64,000 bases of DNA from Pseudobdellovibrionaceae bacterium (GTDB lineage: Bacteria > Bdellovibrionota > Bdellovibrionia > Bdellovibrionales > Bdellovibrionaceae), in assembly GCA_019637955.1 (NCBI GenBank), contig JAHBUS010000004.1, forward strand, positions 62,001 to 126,000. The letters are read 5' to 3'. Position 1 is the first letter of the stretch; every line of letters begins with the position of its first letter. The position numbers were made by a program, and so were the translations under genes. The notes below the pieces were generated by a model, which searched no databases, was not told the DNA's origin, and saw nothing but the letters and a program-made list of their open reading frames with translations. This document shows positions 56,546 through 64,000 of this stretch, in pieces.

Positions 56546-58315
56546 ATGAAAAATAAGACGAACCTGCTGACCAAAACGGCCGCTGGCCTTCTGCTGGGAA
56601 GCCTTCTCATGAGCTCTCTTCCGGCGAATGCCCAAGGGCTCTTCGACATCTTCCGCCGTGACCGCTCTCAGCCCCGCCCCCAACCTCAATACGATCTCCC
56701 ACAAGACACCGGGGAATACGGCACTTGGAAGCTGCGAAAGCCCTATTGGACTCAAGAAGATGAAATCGGCTATTCGAACTTTGTCTCGGCCATCGGGCGT
56801 TCGGGCTGTACGACCGTCGACTCTTGTATGCGTAGTCCTGCCAATCCTTTCCGTGAATCCGATCCGCCGACCGAAATGTACAAGTTTTGGTCTGACTGCG
56901 CCGACTGGCCCTATTTCTTGCGTTCTTACTACGCTTGGAAAAATGGCCTTCCGTTCGTCTTCTCGGGCGGCATGGTCGCGCTTCCCTTGACCGAAGCACA
57001 AAAGCAAACCATCGCGACGGGCGAAGCCACCGAACAAACGGATGTTCGCTACTCGTGGAATGGCAATCGTCCCACTCGGCGCACGCTCTTACCCGAGGCG
57101 CGCTCGGGCCAAGCCAATTTCTTCACCATGCATCGAATTATCCAAGACACCGTTCACACCGCCACCATGCGTATCGATCCCCGTACGGACTACGGTGATA
57201 TGTACACTCCCGCGGTTGCGCGCGGCTCGATCCGCCCCGGCACCGCCGTTTACGATCCCTCAGGTCACGTGGGCGTCGTCTATGACATCACCGCTGACGG
57301 ACAGGTCATGGTCTTCGACGCTTTGATCGACCGCAAATCGATTTCGCCCCGTCGTCCCTACTCGACCGACTTCTACAAGCGCTCGAAAATGGAACACGGT
57401 GGTTGGTTCCAAAATTTCCGTCCCGTGGTTGTTGAAGGTGCACGCCGTGATTACTTCTCGGGCGTGTACACCGGTGGCCAAATGCGCCTGCTGACAAACG
57501 CCGAAATTCCGGACTTCTCTCTCGAGATGTTTGGCAACATGGTGGGCGCTGATGGCAAGAACGCCTACGCTTTGGGCGGCGGTAAAACGACGACCATGTT
57601 CCAAGAGTTCTTGCGTCGCCGCATGTTCCAGGGCCAGTACAAAGTGGATGTCTTAAGCGAGTTCAAGATCCGCATGAAGGCCATCTGCGACGACTTCCAA
57701 TCGCGCGTGAGCCTGGTTCAAGACGGCACGATCAAAGGCATTGCCCGTCAGCCCCACGCGGACGTTCTGCCGAACACCATCTATGGTGGCGCCGGTGACT
57801 GGGACACGTACTCAACTCCGGGCGGCGATGTTCGACGACGCAACTCCGTGAACAGCGCGATCGCTTATGCGAAAGATCTCAAGGGCCAATTGGACCGACG
57901 CAACCCGGACTTTATCTACCGTGGTCAGAATTTCAAAGCGGACCTCGTGAAAAGCGCGAGCGAGACCCTGAAATCGTGTTCGATCACGTACAACAACTCG
58001 GCGGGCCGAGCGGTTCGCTTGGATCTCGAGAGCCTCTTGAATCGCATGCCCCGCATGTCGTTCGATCCTTGGCACTGTATCGAGCTCCGTTGGGGCGCTT
58101 CGTCTTCGCAGGAACTGGCGTCATGCGCGGACGTGAACGACTCCGTGAAAATGCGCTGGTACAATGCCCAGCAAACACTGCGCAATCACATGGCGCGCGA
58201 CACGAACCTGTTCACGGGTTACACGCTTGAGCAGCTTGAAGAAAAAGCGCCCACGCTCGGACCCGCGCAGGCCGAGAACAACAACTTGCTCCAGCGCCTG
58301 CAGAACGAGTTGTAA
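56546..58315 (+). CDS. Large secreted protein with NlpC/P60-like features
   Basis: 589 residues from ATG 56546; GGGAG lies 6 bases upstream, which favours it over the in-frame ATG at 56534. The signal peptide is cut near ANA-Q (about 30). A possible papain-like pair is C118 in WSDCADWPYFLR and H241 in PSGHVGVVYD, the order and spacing to an adjacent strand seen in NlpC/P60 and CHAP amidases. The remaining 340 residues have no family I recognise. A peptidoglycan or peptide-cleaving role is tentative. It is a single-gene unit with a strong terminator. Confidence 0.65.
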   Translation: MKNKTNLLTKTAAGLLLGSLLMSSLPANAQGLFDIFRRDRSQPRPQPQYDLPQDTGEYGTWKLRKPYWTQEDEIGYSNFVSAIGRSGCTTVDSCMRSPANPFRESDPPTEMYKFWSDCADWPYFLRSYYAWKNGLPFVFSGGMVALPLTEAQKQTIATGEATEQTDVRYSWNGNRPTRRTLLPEARSGQANFFTMHRIIQDTVHTATMRIDPRTDYGDMYTPAVARGSIRPGTAVYDPSGHVGVVYDITADGQVMVFDALIDRKSISPRRPYSTDFYKRSKMEHGGWFQNFRPVVVEGARRDYFSGVYTGGQMRLLTNAEIPDFSLEMFGNMVGADGKNAYALGGGKTTTMFQEFLRRRMFQGQYKVDVLSEFKIRMKAICDDFQSRVSLVQDGTIKGIARQPHADVLPNTIYGGAGDWDTYSTPGGDVRRRNSVNSAIAYAKDLKGQLDRRNPDFIYRGQNFKADLVKSASETLKSCSITYNNSAGRAVRLDLESLLNRMPRMSFDPWHCIELRWGASSSQELASCADVNDSVKMRWYNAQQTLRNHMARDTNLFTGYTLEQLEEKAPTLGPAQAENNNLLQRLQNEL

Positions 58316-58339
58316 GTCGAAATTGAAAACGAAAATGAG

Positions 58340-58371
58340 AACCCCGGCGGAGCGCCGGGGTTTTTCTTTTT
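58340..58371 (+). terminator. Terminator of the 56546-58315 gene
   Basis: AACCCCGGCG-GAG-CGCCGGGGTT, 10-bp stem, followed by TTTCTTTTT. Confidence 0.95.
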
Positions 58372-58379
58372 GAGGTCGC

Positions 58380-59630
58380 TTACTTTCCCATCTTCGACAA
58401 AAGATGAGATTTGGCGACTTGAAAGTCGCGCAGGATCTCCAGCCGCTTGAACTTCATTCCGTAGAGCTTCTCGGAAGCGCCGAGAACGTCGGGCGAATTT
58501 TTCACGCCGCGCATGTACTCCGACTGGGTCAATCGGTTGTAGCGCTCGGCGCGCTCCACGTTGTCTTCGGAGGCGTGGACTTGGTCGTGCAGCACCTTGA
58601 GCTCATCCATCTCGGTGTTCAGGTGATTGTCGATCTCTTGACGCTGAAACGACGCCCGAAGGCGCTGAGCCTCGGCTTCACGCGCGAGCGCGGCCGACTC
58701 CCTTGACGACTCCAGGCCTTCGGGAAGATGCATCGAGAGGCGCAAGCCCAGCACCGATTCTTTGCGGTCCTCGGCGTCGGGAAACTCCTCGACCCGTTCG
58801 GTGAACTGATTGTACGCCGCAAAGGCATCCAGCTTCGGCCACCAGACACGGCCCGCCTCTTTCGCGGAGAGACGCATTTGCTCGGCTTGAAGCTCGGATT
58901 CTTTGATCAAAAACTCGTGATCGGCATGGTCGTGTTTAAGCAAGGCCGTGAGATCATGATCGTGCGACCACGTCTCGCCGAGTTCAAATTTGGTCTCGAG
59001 CGGCAAGCCCAAGAGCAGCGCGAGCAAACGGGTCTCGCTCTTGAACTGCACTTCGGCCTGCGCCAGTTCTCGCTCGACATCCACCGCGCGCATTTCGAAT
59101 TCGAAACGGTCCGAGTCGGTGGCCACCCCATTTTTGATCCGGCGGAGCGCCGAATTCAGGCTGCTCTTATTGACCTGCAGGGTTTCTTTGAGCAGCTCGA
59201 TCTTGTCGCGCAAAAACAAGAGGTTCCAATAGACCGGCCTTGTCTTTTCGAGTTCCTCGGCCAGCGTCCGCTGAGAACCAAATGTCTTTTCGCGAGCCCT
59301 CAGTTGGCGAATCTCGCCGCGCAGACGGTCACGTCCCCCGTTAAAAAGATTGAGACGTGCCTCGATGCCGTACGCCGGCTGAGTCTTGTTCTCACCACGG
59401 CCCTTTTTAAAGTTTTCTTGCGCGACTTGAGCTTCGATCGAAGGCATGAACGAACGTGCAAAAAAGCCCTCGCGTTCCGCCGCCGCCTCGGCCTCGATCT
59501 TGGAGGCGTTCACTTTGGCACTGCGGGCCTCGAGCATGCTTTTCAGCTGATCGGAGCTGACAGGGACCGCTCCGACCGTGGCCGCCCAGAGAAAGGTGGC
59601 GGTCAAGGCGAAGCCAGTTGATCGATTCAT
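58380..59630 (-). CDS. TolC/CzcC-type outer-membrane efflux protein
   Basis: 416 residues from ATG 59630 (GGAGG 5-6 bases upstream; an upstream ATG at 59657 lacks such support). The signal peptide ends in the VGA-V region near residue 21. Long amphipathic helices alternate with short strands as in TolC duplicates (RKIKN, EMRAVDVERELAQAEVQF). A histidine/aspartate patch SHDHDLTALLKHDHADHE is unusual and fits metal handling. It is the last gene of the RND metal cluster. Confidence 0.85.
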   Translation of the reverse strand: MNRSTGFALTATFLWAATVGAVPVSSDQLKSMLEARSAKVNASKIEAEAAAEREGFFARSFMPSIEAQVAQENFKKGRGENKTQPAYGIEARLNLFNGGRDRLRGEIRQLRAREKTFGSQRTLAEELEKTRPVYWNLLFLRDKIELLKETLQVNKSSLNSALRRIKNGVATDSDRFEFEMRAVDVERELAQAEVQFKSETRLLALLLGLPLETKFELGETWSHDHDLTALLKHDHADHEFLIKESELQAEQMRLSAKEAGRVWWPKLDAFAAYNQFTERVEEFPDAEDRKESVLGLRLSMHLPEGLESSRESAALAREAEAQRLRASFQRQEIDNHLNTEMDELKVLHDQVHASEDNVERAERYNRLTQSEYMRGVKNSPDVLGASEKLYGMKFKRLEILRDFQVAKSHLLSKMGK

Positions 59631-59640
59631 GGATCCCTCC

Positions 59641-60051
59641 TCATTTCTTCGGTTCAAGGTTGAACGTCAGCTTATCGGCGTGGTCTTCGCCCTCGTGCTT
59701 GTAGGTCAAGACGAGGCTGTACCGGTGCGCGCCTTTCGCATCGAAAGACGCTTCGAAACGATCTTCTTTTGCGATCAGAGGTAGATTTTGCGCCGCCTTT
59801 GCTCGAGGCAGCTGGGTTTGCGCCTTGAGGTTGACGGTTTTGGGATCTTTGATCTTCAGATCTTTGTCGTAAACGTAGATTTTAAGATCGTTTTTTTTCA
59901 GGATCACTTCGATGTGAGCATCCTCGACGGATTTGATCATTCCACCGCGAGGGGCCTGCACCATCGCGGGAGCGTCGTGATCGTGCCCTTCGTGAGCGAA
60001 CACGGGCGAAAGAAACAACATCGAGCTCAAAAAAGCGGTCATCATTTTCAT
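59641..60051 (-). CDS. Small periplasmic metal-binding protein of the RND cluster
   Basis: 136 residues. ATG 60051 overlaps the RND stop (ATGA) with AGGAG upstream. The signal peptide ends VFA and the mature protein begins H-E-G-H-D-H-D, a metal-binding tag common at the N-terminus of CzcB/CusB-type adaptors. The remaining 110 residues are one beta-rich domain; there is no lipoyl hairpin or membrane-proximal domain, so it is far too short for an adaptor (normally 350-500). It may be a metal chaperone that replaces or assists the adaptor. Confidence 0.75.
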   Translation of the reverse strand: MKMMTAFLSSMLFLSPVFAHEGHDHDAPAMVQAPRGGMIKSVEDAHIEVILKKNDLKIYVYDKDLKIKDPKTVNLKAQTQLPRAKAAQNLPLIAKEDRFEASFDAKGAHRYSLVLTYKHEGEDHADKLTFNLEPKK

Positions 60052-63000
60052 AAAATCTCCTCATTGGGTTTTAAGTGGTCGGCCGCCGCTTGGCGGCCAA
60101 AACGTAAGAACAGTGTCGGCGTCACGATCAAGTCCAAGATGGTCGAACTCAAGAGCCCCCCCACGATCACCACGGCGACAGGGTGCAAGATTTCGCTTCC
60201 CGGTTGGCCTTTGGCGAGAACCAGCGGAATCAACGCAAGCGTCGTGACGAACGCGGTCATCAAAACCGGCACGAGCCGCTCTTGCGAACCGCGGATCACC
60301 ATCGCTTTGTCGAACTTCTCGCCTTCAAATTTGATCAGATGCAAGTAGTGCGAGATCATCATGATCCCGTTTCGCGAGGCGACTCCGCAAAGCGTGATAA
60401 AGCCGATCAGGCTCGCCACGGTGATTGAGCGGTCCGTGAGAAACAGCAAAATCAAGCCGCCGATAAACGCCAGCGGAATCGTGGCCATGATCTGACCGGC
60501 GATCATGTGAGAGCGGAAATGCCCGTACAAGATCACGTAGATCCCCAGGAGGGCGATCAAACCGAACATCAAGATGTTGCGGGTCGCGGCCTGCTGGCTT
60601 TCAAACTGACCCCCGTAGACGACGTAGAAACCTTCGGGCAGCGGCAATTTTTCGCGGACACGGCTTTGGATCTCCTCGACAACTCCGCCCAGATCGCGCC
60701 CGCTCACGTTGGCGCTGATCACGATCCGGCGCTGGCCGTTTTCACGGTTGATTTCGTTGGGCCCCGTCGTTTCGTACACGTCCGCCACCTGCTCGAGTCG
60801 CACCTTGTTGCCATCGGGCATGACCTTTAAGACGGTTTTTTGCATTTGCTCCAGCGAACCGCGCGAATTTTGATCGAACTGAAAGAAGACATCATAAAGA
60901 CGGGTGTCTTCAATCACCTGCGCGACGACTTCGCCGTTGAATGCGCTTTCAAGGAGCTTCGTCACCTCGCCCGGGCTCAGGCCGAAGACGGCCGCCTCTT
61001 CCCGGAGCACGTGAATCTTGAGCTGCGGCACGAGCGCTTGCTGTTCGACCCGAAGATCGACCAGGCCGGGAACGTCTTTGATGAGCAGTTGCAATTCGGC
61101 GGCCTTTTCACGCAGCATCTGCAAATCTGAACCGAAGATTTTGACCGCCAGCGCCGCGCTCACGCCCGAAAGCATATGGTCGAGCAAGTGCGAGATCGGT
61201 TGGCCGACGTTGACACCGACCCCCGGGATCTCTGCCTTGAGCTTGTCACGGACGTCGTTCAAAATCTCTTCGCGCGAACGCGAGGAGGGCTTGAAGTCGA
61301 TGTCGATCTCGCTGACGTTCACGCCCATGGCATGCTCGTCCATCTCTGCGCGCCCCGTTCGGCGGGACACCGATTTGAGTTCGGGGATGGACATCAAAAC
61401 GGTTTCGGCGCGGGCGCCGATCTCGTTCGACTCGGCGAGATTGATTCCCGGAGGGGCACTGACCCCCACCATCGCGGTTCCTTCATTGAACTTCGGCAAG
61501 AAGTCTCGGCCCATCAAGGGAACCAAAGCAAACGCCAAGACCAAAAGACCCACGGCGGATCCGAGCACCAACCCCGGACGGGGCAGAGCGCTTTCGAGCA
61601 TGCGGCGGTCCCATTTCTTGAGCCACAGAACAAACTTGGTGTCGGCGTGCGCGCCTTTCTTCTCGCTTAAGAAGTACGAGCAAAGCACAGGCGTCACCGT
61701 GAGCGAGACGAAGAGTGACGCCGTGAGCGCGGTCAAGTACGCGAGCGCTAGCGGCGCGAACAAGCGGCCCTCCAGACCCGAAAGATTGAACAGCGGCAAG
61801 AACACCAAGGCGATAATCACCGTGGCGAGCACGATCGAATTTCGCACCTCGCTCGAAGCCTCGTAAATCACCAGCAGACGCGAGCGCGGCTCAGCCAGCT
61901 GCGCGTTTTCACGCAGACGCCGAAAGACGTTCTCGACATCCACGATCGAATCGTCGACGAGCTCCCCGATCGCGATCGCCAAACCCCCGAGCGTCATCGT
62001 ATTGATGCCAAGTCCAAAGAGCTTGAAAATCAAGGCCGTGATCAAGAACGAGAGCGGAATCGCCGTGAGCGTGACGACCGACATGCGCAAGTTGGCCAGG
62101 AACAAGAACAGCACCGCAAAAACCAAGACCGTTCCCAACTGCAGTTTTCCCTGAATTCCGCGGATCGAAGTTTCGATGAAGTTCGATTGCTTGAAAACGT
62201 CGGGATTGACGATCAACCCCTTGGGAAATGACGGTTTCAAATCTTCGATCGCTTTTTCGATCGCGCGCGTAATTTCGACGGTGTCCGCGCCCGGCTGCTT
62301 TTGCACGGTCATCACCACCGCGGGACTGCCATTGAAGCTGCCATCCCCGCGCTTCAGGCGCGGCGCCTCGACGACCTCGGCAATGTCGCCGACAAGAACG
62401 GGCTTTCCAAAATGAAGGCCCACGAAGGTCTTCTTGATATCGTCGGCGGACTCGATCACGCCGATGTTGCGCACCAAGTACTCCTGCGAGTCTTTTTCGA
62501 GAAAACCACCGGTCGTGTTCTGACTGATTTGCGCCAGCTCATGGTCGATGCCTTCGACCGAAAGCTGATAACGGTTGAGTTTTTCGGCCGACACCAGAAT
62601 CTGGTACTGTTTCAAACCGCCGCCGATTGAAATGACCTGGGCAACGCCCGGGATCGTCATCAAACGCGGCCGCAAAATCCACTCGGCAAAATTGCGCAGC
62701 TCCATCGGAGCGATGGCGGCACCGCTTTCAGATGTCACCGCGATCTGTTGAATCTGGCCCATCAAAGACCCGATCGGTCCCATGATGGGCGCGATGTCCT
62801 TCGGGAGACGTTCTTTGGCGAGGTTGAGTTTTTCCTGCACCAACTGGCGGCTGCGGAAAATGTCGGTGCCCCATGCAAATTCAACGTAGATCACCGAAAG
62901 TCCGATCCCTGATTGCGAGCGGATCCTTTCCACGCCCGTGAGTCCATTCAAGTACGACTCGATCGGCAGGGTGACCCGCGTTTCGACCTCCTCGGGAGCC

Positions 63001-63167
63001 ATCCCGTGCGATTCGGTCATGATCGTGACCGTGGGTTTGGTGACATCCGGAAACACGTCCATGGGCAGCTCACGCACGGTGAGCGCGCCGAAAACAAGAA
63101 TGAAGGCGGCCAAAGAGACCACCAAAAGTCGATGGTTGAGTGCGAAGCGAATGATCGCGTTCAGCAA
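60048..63167 (-). CDS. Heavy-metal RND efflux pump, CusA/CzcA family
   Basis: 1039 residues, full length, 12 membrane helices in the usual 1+5+1+5 pattern. The start is TTG 63167, fixed by a perfect AGGAGG five bases upstream. The helix-4 region reads GGLAIAIGELVDDSIVDVEN (about 392-411), with two adjacent aspartates for proton relay in the HME family. Whether it exports Cu/Ag or Zn/Co/Ni cannot be settled here. It uses the outer-membrane protein at 58380; no CusB-like adaptor is encoded in the cluster. Confidence 0.93.
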   Translation of the reverse strand: MLNAIIRFALNHRLLVVSLAAFILVFGALTVRELPMDVFPDVTKPTVTIMTESHGMAPEEVETRVTLPIESYLNGLTGVERIRSQSGIGLSVIYVEFAWGTDIFRSRQLVQEKLNLAKERLPKDIAPIMGPIGSLMGQIQQIAVTSESGAAIAPMELRNFAEWILRPRLMTIPGVAQVISIGGGLKQYQILVSAEKLNRYQLSVEGIDHELAQISQNTTGGFLEKDSQEYLVRNIGVIESADDIKKTFVGLHFGKPVLVGDIAEVVEAPRLKRGDGSFNGSPAVVMTVQKQPGADTVEITRAIEKAIEDLKPSFPKGLIVNPDVFKQSNFIETSIRGIQGKLQLGTVLVFAVLFLFLANLRMSVVTLTAIPLSFLITALIFKLFGLGINTMTLGGLAIAIGELVDDSIVDVENVFRRLRENAQLAEPRSRLLVIYEASSEVRNSIVLATVIIALVFLPLFNLSGLEGRLFAPLALAYLTALTASLFVSLTVTPVLCSYFLSEKKGAHADTKFVLWLKKWDRRMLESALPRPGLVLGSAVGLLVLAFALVPLMGRDFLPKFNEGTAMVGVSAPPGINLAESNEIGARAETVLMSIPELKSVSRRTGRAEMDEHAMGVNVSEIDIDFKPSSRSREEILNDVRDKLKAEIPGVGVNVGQPISHLLDHMLSGVSAALAVKIFGSDLQMLREKAAELQLLIKDVPGLVDLRVEQQALVPQLKIHVLREEAAVFGLSPGEVTKLLESAFNGEVVAQVIEDTRLYDVFFQFDQNSRGSLEQMQKTVLKVMPDGNKVRLEQVADVYETTGPNEINRENGQRRIVISANVSGRDLGGVVEEIQSRVREKLPLPEGFYVVYGGQFESQQAATRNILMFGLIALLGIYVILYGHFRSHMIAGQIMATIPLAFIGGLILLFLTDRSITVASLIGFITLCGVASRNGIMMISHYLHLIKFEGEKFDKAMVIRGSQERLVPVLMTAFVTTLALIPLVLAKGQPGSEILHPVAVVIVGGLLSSTILDLIVTPTLFLRFGRQAAADHLKPNEEIL

Positions 63168-63231
63168 GCAAACCTCCTAAAGCTAAAGGGGTTCAAAAGT
63201 AAAAAAACGGAGAACGACGAAAGAAAAGAGC

Positions 63232-63564
63232 TTAGGCCCGAGGCGGCTGGAAGGGGCCTTCCAAATCCGGATCGGGTTTGGCTTTGGCGGGGGCCCGCGC
63301 GCTCAACGGAACCGAAAGATCGGGTTGATTGACGGGCGTCCACTCACGGAAGAGAAACACGTGTTGGAGGTGGCAGCAGCTCGCGTGCTTCTGCGAGCAG
63401 GGCTCCGAAGCGTGGTGGCCCGGATCATCGGCGCCTTCATGCTCGTGCGCGCTCAAGCCAGGACTTTGTTGATGGCAAGGATCCGCCGCCACCGTGATGG
63501 TCGGCAGCGTGAAAGCAATCAACAGGGCCATGGCCAAAAAAAAGAAACTGAGCGGACGGATCAT
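63232..63564 (-). CDS. Small His/Cys-rich exported protein (CopL-like)
   Basis: 110 residues. An N-terminal hydrophobic segment (about 5-26) is followed by DPCHQQSPGLSAHEHEGA, D-P-G-H-H, and C-S-Q-K-H-A-S-C-C-H, a dense set of metal-binding residues. This resembles the small metal-responsive CopL/DUF2946-type proteins placed before copper or RND genes. It is the first gene of the cluster and lies 64 bases before the RND start. No Shine-Dalgarno; its promoter-like pair ends 8 bases before the ATG. Confidence 0.65.
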   Translation of the reverse strand: MIRPLSFFFLAMALLIAFTLPTITVAADPCHQQSPGLSAHEHEGADDPGHHASEPCSQKHASCCHLQHVFLFREWTPVNQPDLSVPLSARAPAKAKPDPDLEGPFQPPRA

Positions 63565-63572
63565 CTCTCAGC

Positions 63573-63601
63573 ATTGAACAGAAAGCGCCTGGGGCTGTCA
63601 A
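63573..63601 (-). promoter_or_regulatory. Candidate leaderless promoter of the metal cluster
   Basis: Minus strand: TTGACA (63596-63601, full consensus), 17 bases, TTCAAT (63573-63578), 8 bases to ATG 63564. Confidence 0.6.
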
Positions 63602-63757
63602 TGAACCCTCCCCCCATGGGAGGCTTCAGGGACCTTGGAACTGTCGCTTTCATCACACAGTTATGAAGGGTCTAACCACTTATTTTCACTTTGTTTCCCG
63701 ACAAATACCGCCGCGAGTCTCTTTTCATTTTCAACTCCGCCCTCACCCCTGCCTTTT

Positions 63758-63786
63758 TTGACGGCATCTGAGGCCCGGTGTTACAT
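63758..63786 (+). promoter_or_regulatory. Candidate leaderless promoter of the 63795 gene
   Basis: TTGACG (63758-63763), 17 bases, TTACAT (63781-63786), 8 bases to ATG 63795. No Shine-Dalgarno. Confidence 0.45.
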
Positions 63787-63794
63787 CGCGTCCG

Positions 63795-64000
63795 ATGATC
63801 CACTCCACCCTCACTCTATTGGCAGTTCTTCTCGGTTTTTCAAGCCTGGCCTCGGCTCAGGAGTACCCCCGTATCAAGCAACGCTACATGGGGATCATGG
63901 AAGTCCGTGAGTTCGATCAATTCAAAACCGTGCAAAATTTGGAGCCCTTCCGCCGCCGCACTCTTGATATCACCGAAGTCGAGATGGAGCTCGAAGTGCT
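63795..64000 (+). CDS. Secreted protein, 3' end cut by window
   Basis: 68 complete codons are visible before the window ends, with no stop. The ATG at 63795 begins a clean signal peptide (MIHSTLTLLAVLLGFSSLAS, cut after A-S-A). The mature part starts QEYPRIKQRYMG and then is charged. Too short to assign. The gap 63565-63794 holds only divergent promoter-like boxes. Confidence 0.65.
   Translation, partial: MIHSTLTLLAVLLGFSSLASAQEYPRIKQRYMGIMEVREFDQFKTVQNLEPFRRRTLDITEVEMELEV

Noticed and set aside
1-64000. Mobile elements, CRISPR arrays, phage or restriction genes
   Set aside because: No transposase, integrase, recombinase, Cas protein, repeat-spacer array or methyltransferase/restriction pair was seen; repeats found are short and local.

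Overview
The window looks like chromosome of a Gram-negative bacterium of the Bdellovibrio group (Bdellovibrionota). The inference rests on a DivIVA gene next to yggS and proC in a cell that plainly has an outer membrane, lipoproteins with F/Q-N-C lipoboxes, many small secreted proteins of no known family, and a TadC gene tied to several FHA-domain genes. The DNA is GC-rich by eye and almost fully coding, with short intergenic gaps. I saw no rRNA, tRNA, CRISPR array, insertion sequence, integrase or prophage gene. No rank below the phylum-level guess can be supported without a search.

Layout. 1-2658: 3' part of alaS, cut by the window edge. 2744-7145: minus-strand lipoproteins and secreted proteins, then truA-rplM-rpsI. 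7578-12576: a minus-strand run of lipid kinase, pssA, asd, a CFI-box-CTERM surface protein and a coupled barrel protein. 12809-14865: plus-strand secreted proteins. 14866-16580: exbB-exbD and an Ig-like membrane protein. 16643-18704: a sulfatase-like lipoprotein and a secreted protein. 18816-25509: six tightly packed genes (tadC, DUF192, three FHA membrane proteins, a PP2C-like remnant). 25539-29054: maf-yggS, proC, divIVA and a PAS protein. 29087-34108: an 'EWGTFT' secreted protein with a divergent LysR regulator, an MFS exporter and an outer-membrane protein. 34144-36822: valS. 36849-43455: a DUF4214-like lipoprotein, a DUF1302-like outer-membrane protein facing a LolA/LolD/FtsX-like cassette, and a 3D-domain protein. 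43532-47241: YheT hydrolase, 2OG-Fe(II) oxygenase, trmO and a Crp/Fnr regulator. 47431-52979: a nucleoside-type ABC importer co-transcribed with an S1/P1 nuclease. 52989-58315: a metalloprotease-like protein, a glycine-rich lipoprotein, a CapA-like protein and an NlpC/P60-like secreted protein. 58380-63564: a heavy-metal RND exporter cluster with no visible adaptor. 63795-64000: the start of a further secreted protein.

Themes. Three blocks form clear functional units: extracellular nucleic-acid breakdown plus nucleoside uptake (47431-52979), an FHA/Tad membrane scaffold operon (18816-25509), and a Lol-like export cassette (37718-41626). A signal not explained by gene content is a repeated promoter geometry. 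About ten genes, most without a Shine-Dalgarno sequence, have a TTGACA-like box, exactly 17 bases, a -10-like box, and then only 6-9 bases before the start codon. That predicts leaderless or near-leaderless mRNAs. It is the observation here I would check first.

Limits: all calls are from reading the sequence and recalled family motifs. No similarity search, structure prediction or codon statistics were run.
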